From: a virus
Virus record (IMG/VR): IMGVR_UViG_3300031898_000274
Location: 1 to 40,152 of that record
Direction: 5' to 3' (one strand)
Length of the DNA: 40,152 bases
Shown here piece after piece: positions 36,950 to 40,152 of this stretch (position 1 is the stretch's first letter; the number at the start of each line of letters is the position of its first letter). Under the pieces are notes generated by a model. It had not been told where the DNA came from. It worked only from the letters and a program-made list of their open reading frames with translations, and searched no databases. Position numbers and translations under genes: made by a program.

Positions 36950-37007
36950 AGCCTTTATCCAACCTTTATATAACCTTTATCTAATTAAAGGTGAATTTAA
37001 AGGTTCC
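36950..37007. promoter_or_regulatory. Iterated operator: three tandem 11-base repeats and two inverted copies
   Basis: Tandem ARCCTTTATMY repeats at 36950-36960, 36961-36971 and 36972-36982, each one helical turn apart, with TTAAAGG and TTTAAAGGTT (opposite orientation) at about 36986-37006. A TTATATAA box (36966-36973) lies within the repeats. Binding of the RHH protein to every turn would block transcription. The arrangement is directly visible; the binding protein is inferred. Confidence 0.6.
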
Positions 37008-37023
37008 GCTACCTTCTGTCAGA

Positions 37024-37275
37024 TTAATTTGTCACTTCCTCGACTTCTTCCAATTCGTCTTTTGTGCTGTCCCAAGCGCTACGCATGAAGCTTGTTAGTG
37101 CCCAGTTTTTGCCTCTTTTCTCAGCTACACGTTGACCCAGAACCGCGTCGAGTTTTTTATTCATCTGTATTAAACGAGCTGTTACATAGAACCGTGTAAA
37201 CCGTTTATCGCCTAGCTTAGCTGCTACATCTCTTGGAAGCATGCCATATTCTCCTGCGCCACGCAGCTCCCACAA
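37024..37275 (-). CDS. C-terminal winged-helix part of a frameshifted gene, 83 aa
   Basis: A winged-helix segment: LWELRGAGEYGMLPRDVAAK, then KRFTRFYVTARLIQMNKKLD and QRVAEKRGKNWALTSF. The reading frame is open upstream to 37320 without a good start (the first is TTG 37275), and in that frame the preceding residues are CRDEVDKQI, a natural lead-in to a winged helix. It overlaps the coiled-coil frame at 37224-37529 in a -1 relation. So these two look like halves of one protein separated by a frameshift, either an error, a mutation or programmed slippage. As read separately it would be a small regulator. Confidence 0.6.
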   Translation of the reverse strand: MWELRGAGEYGMLPRDVAAKLGDKRFTRFYVTARLIQMNKKLDAVLGQRVAEKRGKNWALTSFMRSAWDSTKDELEEVEEVTN

Positions 37276-37529
37276 GATTTGTTTGTCAACCTCATCACGA
37301 CAAGCGGTATCTGAATATACTCAGGCTCGAAAACAAGATTATGCTCCAAACCCTTGGCCAGAAGGCGCATAAAGACCTCAATCGCCTTCAACCTCTTGTC
37401 GAGCGCCTTAAGTTTCCGCAAAAGATATTGATACTTACCCACTTTATCATATTGCGAACGTTTCTTAGGCTGTTCTTCAGCCTCTTTTTCCGTGATTTGT
37501 GATGGTTCAGCTATCAAAAACTGTCTCAA
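37224..37529 (-). CDS. N-terminal coiled-coil part of a frameshifted gene, 101 aa
   Basis: Residues 25-75 form a basic coiled coil (YQYLLRKLKALDKRLKAIEV, then FMRLLAKGLEHNLVFEPEYI). After IPLV (about residue 80) the sequence becomes Cys-rich and structureless, whereas the -1 frame continues with a clean winged helix. The start is TTG 37529 with a GTGAGG just before. The intact gene would be about 180 residues: coiled coil plus winged helix, a common archaeal regulator layout. No classical slippery heptamer is visible at the junction. Confidence 0.55.
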   Translation of the reverse strand: MRQFLIAEPSQITEKEAEEQPKKRSQYDKVGKYQYLLRKLKALDKRLKAIEVFMRLLAKGLEHNLVFEPEYIQIPLVVMRLTNKSCGSCVAQENMACFQEM

Positions 37530-37699
37530 ACCTCACAAACAATGAAAACCGCAATGTTGCTACCCGCCAAAACTGACACTGCACAAGCTACATGAACAGC
37601 TGAAGAAATAGGCAAGCGTGAAAAGTCCATCAATTTTCCGTGCCTTTCAAACAGCGTAAAAATAGCATTGTGATGATTCAGTTTCCTCACCACGAACAT

Positions 37700-38593
37700 T
37701 CACGCCACATAAGTCAGGTTCTTACTACGAGCATCCTCAGGCAAAGTCTCGGCAACATGATTCTTCGGTCGAAACATGTTCAAGAGCTCTTCCAAACTGT
37801 TGACCAACGCCTCCACCTGTCCCTCAAGCTTCTTAACCCGCTCCGGCATCAGCAAATACTCAACAGCCGCATCTCGACTCAGATGGTCAATTTCGCCCTC
37901 ATCCTCTCCTAGACTGTGATCCATCTTACGCTTGCCAGTAGCCACAGTAAAATAGCGACTAAGCAGCTGAGCCACCGGGTCGTCAACAGCCAACTCGTAA
38001 CCACGACAAACCTCGCCCTCAGTCAACCTACAACCATACTTCTGCATCAACGACCTAGCCACACGATCCGCCAAATTCTTAGCCAAAGTGAAAAGCTCTC
38101 CAGGATGATGCCCATACAACGTTTCAACATGAACAATCCAACTCCGACTAGTACGACGGACATGCACACCCTGCTCCAAGCCCAACAAGGCAGTCCAGTT
38201 AGTCATCTCGACTCTACGAAAGTCCGCTGGCAACAACCCTTCACTTACAACACCATACCTAACCTGACATTTGTGAAGCCGATACACACCCGAACCCAAA
38301 ACCTCGCCCTCACATGACCCGAGAAAATTTTTACCACGCTCAGTCAACTCATAAAACACAACACGGCTACGAACCTTGCGCCTAATCAAACCCGCCTTCT
38401 GAAGCTTCTTCAAATAGTAGCTGACATGCTGTTTGCTCCAACCATAGATGCGTCCTATCTTAGCAGGATAGTCGCCCACTTCAACACGCTTCAAAATGGG
38501 AATAACACGAGTCCGAACAGTAGTAAAGTCAAATTTGACTTTTGACTTCGAACCACAAAAATTTTTACTTCTAACCTCGGTATGCTCAGCCAA
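37700..38593 (-). CDS. Winged-helix DNA-binding protein with coiled-coil C-terminus, 297 aa
   Basis: A 297-residue protein just downstream of the HerA-like ATPase gene (8-base gap). An N-terminal winged helix is clear at about 23-90: RVIPILKRVEVGDYPAKIGR, a WSKQHVSYYLKKLQKAGLIR recognition helix and a RSRVVFYELTERGKNFL wing. The middle region (100-210) is beta-rich with aromatic residues (RRTSRSWIVHVETLYGHHPG), and the end (about 255-285) is coiled coil. It may be a replication initiator-like or partition/segregation factor working with the ATPase; that is inference from the pairing. I recognise no named family. Confidence 0.7.
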   Translation of the reverse strand: MAEHTEVRSKNFCGSKSKVKFDFTTVRTRVIPILKRVEVGDYPAKIGRIYGWSKQHVSYYLKKLQKAGLIRRKVRSRVVFYELTERGKNFLGSCEGEVLGSGVYRLHKCQVRYGVVSEGLLPADFRRVEMTNWTALLGLEQGVHVRRTSRSWIVHVETLYGHHPGELFTLAKNLADRVARSLMQKYGCRLTEGEVCRGYELAVDDPVAQLLSRYFTVATGKRKMDHSLGEDEGEIDHLSRDAAVEYLLMPERVKKLEGQVEALVNSLEELLNMFRPKNHVAETLPEDARSKNLTYVA

Positions 38594-38601
38594 AGAATCA
38601 C

Positions 38602-40152
38602 CTAGGCTTTCTCGAAGACCACGTTGGGCGCCAGTTTGAAGCGGTTCCGATCCGTGTGCTTCATCCCAAACAAGCCGTCTTTAACAAGCTGATTCAAGGC
38701 TTCATTCACAGCAGCATACGTGCAGTAGTTGGCGTCATCAATGAGTTTCTTATGAGCCTCCTTGGCGGTTTTCCAAGCGTCAAAGAGTCCCAGCTTAGCC
38801 AAAGCGAAAACCTTACCCTTCACCGTGTCAGTCGGAATAGTCACACGCTTCACCGCAGCAGGCACATCAACAACAGTCGTAACACTCTGCAACCCAACAA
38901 CAGCACTAGAAGACGCAGGCAAGCTCGAAGGTAGATACGTAGCCAATTTGCCTTCAACGATGGCGGATAAAGCCTTGTCGAGAGGCTCATACGCCTTAAA
39001 CTTCTCTCTCAAAAGTGTCATCTCAGACTTGACAGCAATGAGCTTCTCAGCCTTGTCCTTCTTCTCCTGCTCCAAAGCTTCTATGCGGTCCTCGTAAGCC
39101 TTCGTTAACTCTCCAAGCTTGGCTGTTAGGTCAGGCGTCTCTCTTGCGGGTCTTTCACCCTTGAGCATTTCTGAGATAGCGATTTTGATGTCAGCCTTCT
39201 TCCTCAGTTCTTCATTCTCACGCTTGGCTGCCTCAACCTCAACTCGCAACCGCTCAATCTCAGACTTCTCGCGTTTCTTAGCTACCAAAGCCTTCTCTAT
39301 GGATTCCTTAAGCGAACCAAGAGTCTCGTTAACACCAGCAGCGAAGGGAACAGGCGCCACAAGTGGAGTATCAGCCCCATGCGGACAGGACCTCTTCCGA
39401 ACCTTAACCCTATGCACACCAAACTTGTCCCAAACAATAAACTCGCCCGTTTCTAAGCTGATAATGTCCTTCTCCTCAATGGCAATGTGAAGCTTCTTCA
39501 CCACGTACATAATGCCAGTTCTCGAATCCAAGTCAGCAGAGCTGGTAAATTTGCCAAAGAGAATGACATTGCATTGCGATAGAGGCGATTTATGGAAATC
39601 AGCAGGCCTCTGCGTAATAAAAATAGGAAAGATGCCGATCTTACGTCCGTGCTTAGCGATGAGGCTTACCCTAGCCAAGCTCTGCTTGCTCGTTTGGTCC
39701 CACATTTGAGGAGCCCAGGTGTCCGCCTCTTCAACCGCGAGGAAAATAACTCGCCGATACTTCTGCTCGCTACGATAAAGATTCCATAGAAAATCAGCCA
39801 CAAACTTGCGCTGCTCAGCCTCTTCTTCAAGGTCACTGATGTTGACTACGAGGTTAACGCCGTTTTCTAGGCTGGCGTGCACGTACTCCTTGGCGAAGTC
39901 ATGTTCTAATGGCAAGTCTCGGAACTCGCCGCCAACAGTAACCACGTTGTTATAACGGGCTTTGAGCGTGTGCCACTCAGTAATAGGCTCCAGAATTATA
40001 GCCTGACCCTTCTGATCCAAAACATCCTCAACAACATCCGCAGCAACATTAGACTTCCCATGCCCACTCATGGCTAATATAGCAATACGCAACCCTTCCC
40101 TACGATAATCGTCAGTATCAATAACATAGTCTTCACTCAAACGAAGCCTCAT
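38602..40152 (-). CDS. HerA-like ATPase with coiled coil and C-terminal winged helix
   Basis: A 516-residue FtsK/HerA-superfamily ATPase. Walker A is AMSGHGKS (27-34) and Walker B VIFLAVEE (135-142, with E141/E142). An FITQRP motif follows at about residue 190. A long coiled coil spans about 280-400, then a C-terminal winged-helix-like region (445-510, VNEALNQLVKDGLFGMKHTD). HerA-type ATPases pump or process DNA, often with a nuclease; in viruses they may assist genome handling or partition. The start codon is exactly at the window edge, so an upstream extension cannot be excluded, though MRLRLSEDYVIDTDDY is a plausible true N-terminus. It is followed by the winged-helix gene at 38593. Confidence 0.85.
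   Translation of the reverse strand: MRLRLSEDYVIDTDDYRREGLRIAILAMSGHGKSNVAADVVEDVLDQKGQAIILEPITEWHTLKARYNNVVTVGGEFRDLPLEHDFAKEYVHASLENGVNLVVNISDLEEEAEQRKFVADFLWNLYRSEQKYRRVIFLAVEEADTWAPQMWDQTSKQSLARVSLIAKHGRKIGIFPIFITQRPADFHKSPLSQCNVILFGKFTSSADLDSRTGIMYVVKKLHIAIEEKDIISLETGEFIVWDKFGVHRVKVRKRSCPHGADTPLVAPVPFAAGVNETLGSLKESIEKALVAKKREKSEIERLRVEVEAAKRENEELRKKADIKIAISEMLKGERPARETPDLTAKLGELTKAYEDRIEALEQEKKDKAEKLIAVKSEMTLLREKFKAYEPLDKALSAIVEGKLATYLPSSLPASSSAVVGLQSVTTVVDVPAAVKRVTIPTDTVKGKVFALAKLGLFDAWKTAKEAHKKLIDDANYCTYAAVNEALNQLVKDGLFGMKHTDRNRFKLAPNVVFEKA

Noticed and set aside
37640-38317. Two long plus-strand open frames opposite the winged-helix gene
   Set aside because: They are antisense to a gene with clear domains and have low-complexity Thr/Leu/Gln-rich products without ribosome binding sites.
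1-40152. Reassignment of UAA as a sense codon, given the UUA tRNA-like gene
   Set aside because: Several well-supported genes end at TAA with compact spacing to neighbours (for example the COG2401-like gene and the small head gene), so UAA is a normal stop here.
1-40152. CRISPR arrays, insertion sequences, rRNA
   Set aside because: No regularly spaced repeats with unique spacers, no transposase signature and no rRNA-like sequence were seen.

Overview
The window looks like a nearly complete tailed archaeal virus or provirus (head-tail type, HK97-fold capsid). Archaeal signs are a RadA-type recombinase with an N-terminal helix-hairpin-helix, a HerA-family ATPase, an ABC-ATPase/acetyltransferase fusion of the COG2401 type, TATA-like promoters and GGTGA-type ribosome binding sites. 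The style of the integrase and of the winged-helix proteins suggests an uncultivated lineage such as Bathyarchaeia; this is a tentative host guess from recall. Both ends fall exactly on gene boundaries (stop codon at 1-3, start codon at 40150-40152), as expected of a trimmed provirus or a linearised circular genome.

Layout. 1-7.6 kb: early/control region with a zinc-ribbon tyrosine recombinase, an HD phosphohydrolase paired with a membrane winged-helix protein, a winged-helix regulator preceded by repeated palindromes, RadA, and a three-gene operon of tiny proteins including an AbrB-like one. 7.7-10.2 kb: a tRNA-like gene with an apparent UUA anticodon, a hypothetical gene and the COG2401-type protein. 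10.2-17.1 kb (minus strand): connector and tail module (head-tail adaptor, head-closure protein fused to an alpha/alpha-toroid, tail terminator with an inserted beta domain, tail tube, tail chaperones with a classical -1 frameshift site, gp10-like protein, very short tape measure, tail hub with an inserted beta-sandwich). 17.2-19.6 kb (plus strand): holin-like protein, small and large terminase, inverted relative to the rest of the morphogenesis genes. 19.7-21.5 kb: accessory nuclease, winged-helix regulator and a RusA-like resolvase. 21.6-30.3 kb (minus strand): capsid module (small head protein, encapsulin-like major capsid protein, decoration protein, scaffold-like protein, prohead protease, acetyltransferase-like protein, split glycosyltransferase, fibre-like protein, portal), interrupted by an oppositely oriented EVE-NucS-like gene. 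30.5-37.0 kb: second holin-like gene and an accessory island with a restriction-modification pair, two more PD-(D/E)XK-like proteins, a HEPN-motif protein, a membrane transglutaminase-like protein, a membrane zinc ribbon and a ribbon-helix-helix regulator with an iterated operator. 37.0-40.2 kb: a frameshifted coiled-coil/winged-helix gene, a winged-helix DNA-binding protein and a HerA-like ATPase.

How it fits together: terminase, portal, capsid and tail genes build the particle; several virion proteins carry extra sugar-enzyme-like or lectin-like domains and a glycosyltransferase sits in the capsid operon, so the virion may interact with glycans. RadA, RusA, HerA and the integrase would handle replication, recombination and integration. 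The 30.7-37 kb island looks like host-protection or superinfection-exclusion cargo. All functional statements come from motifs and family recall; no search was run.
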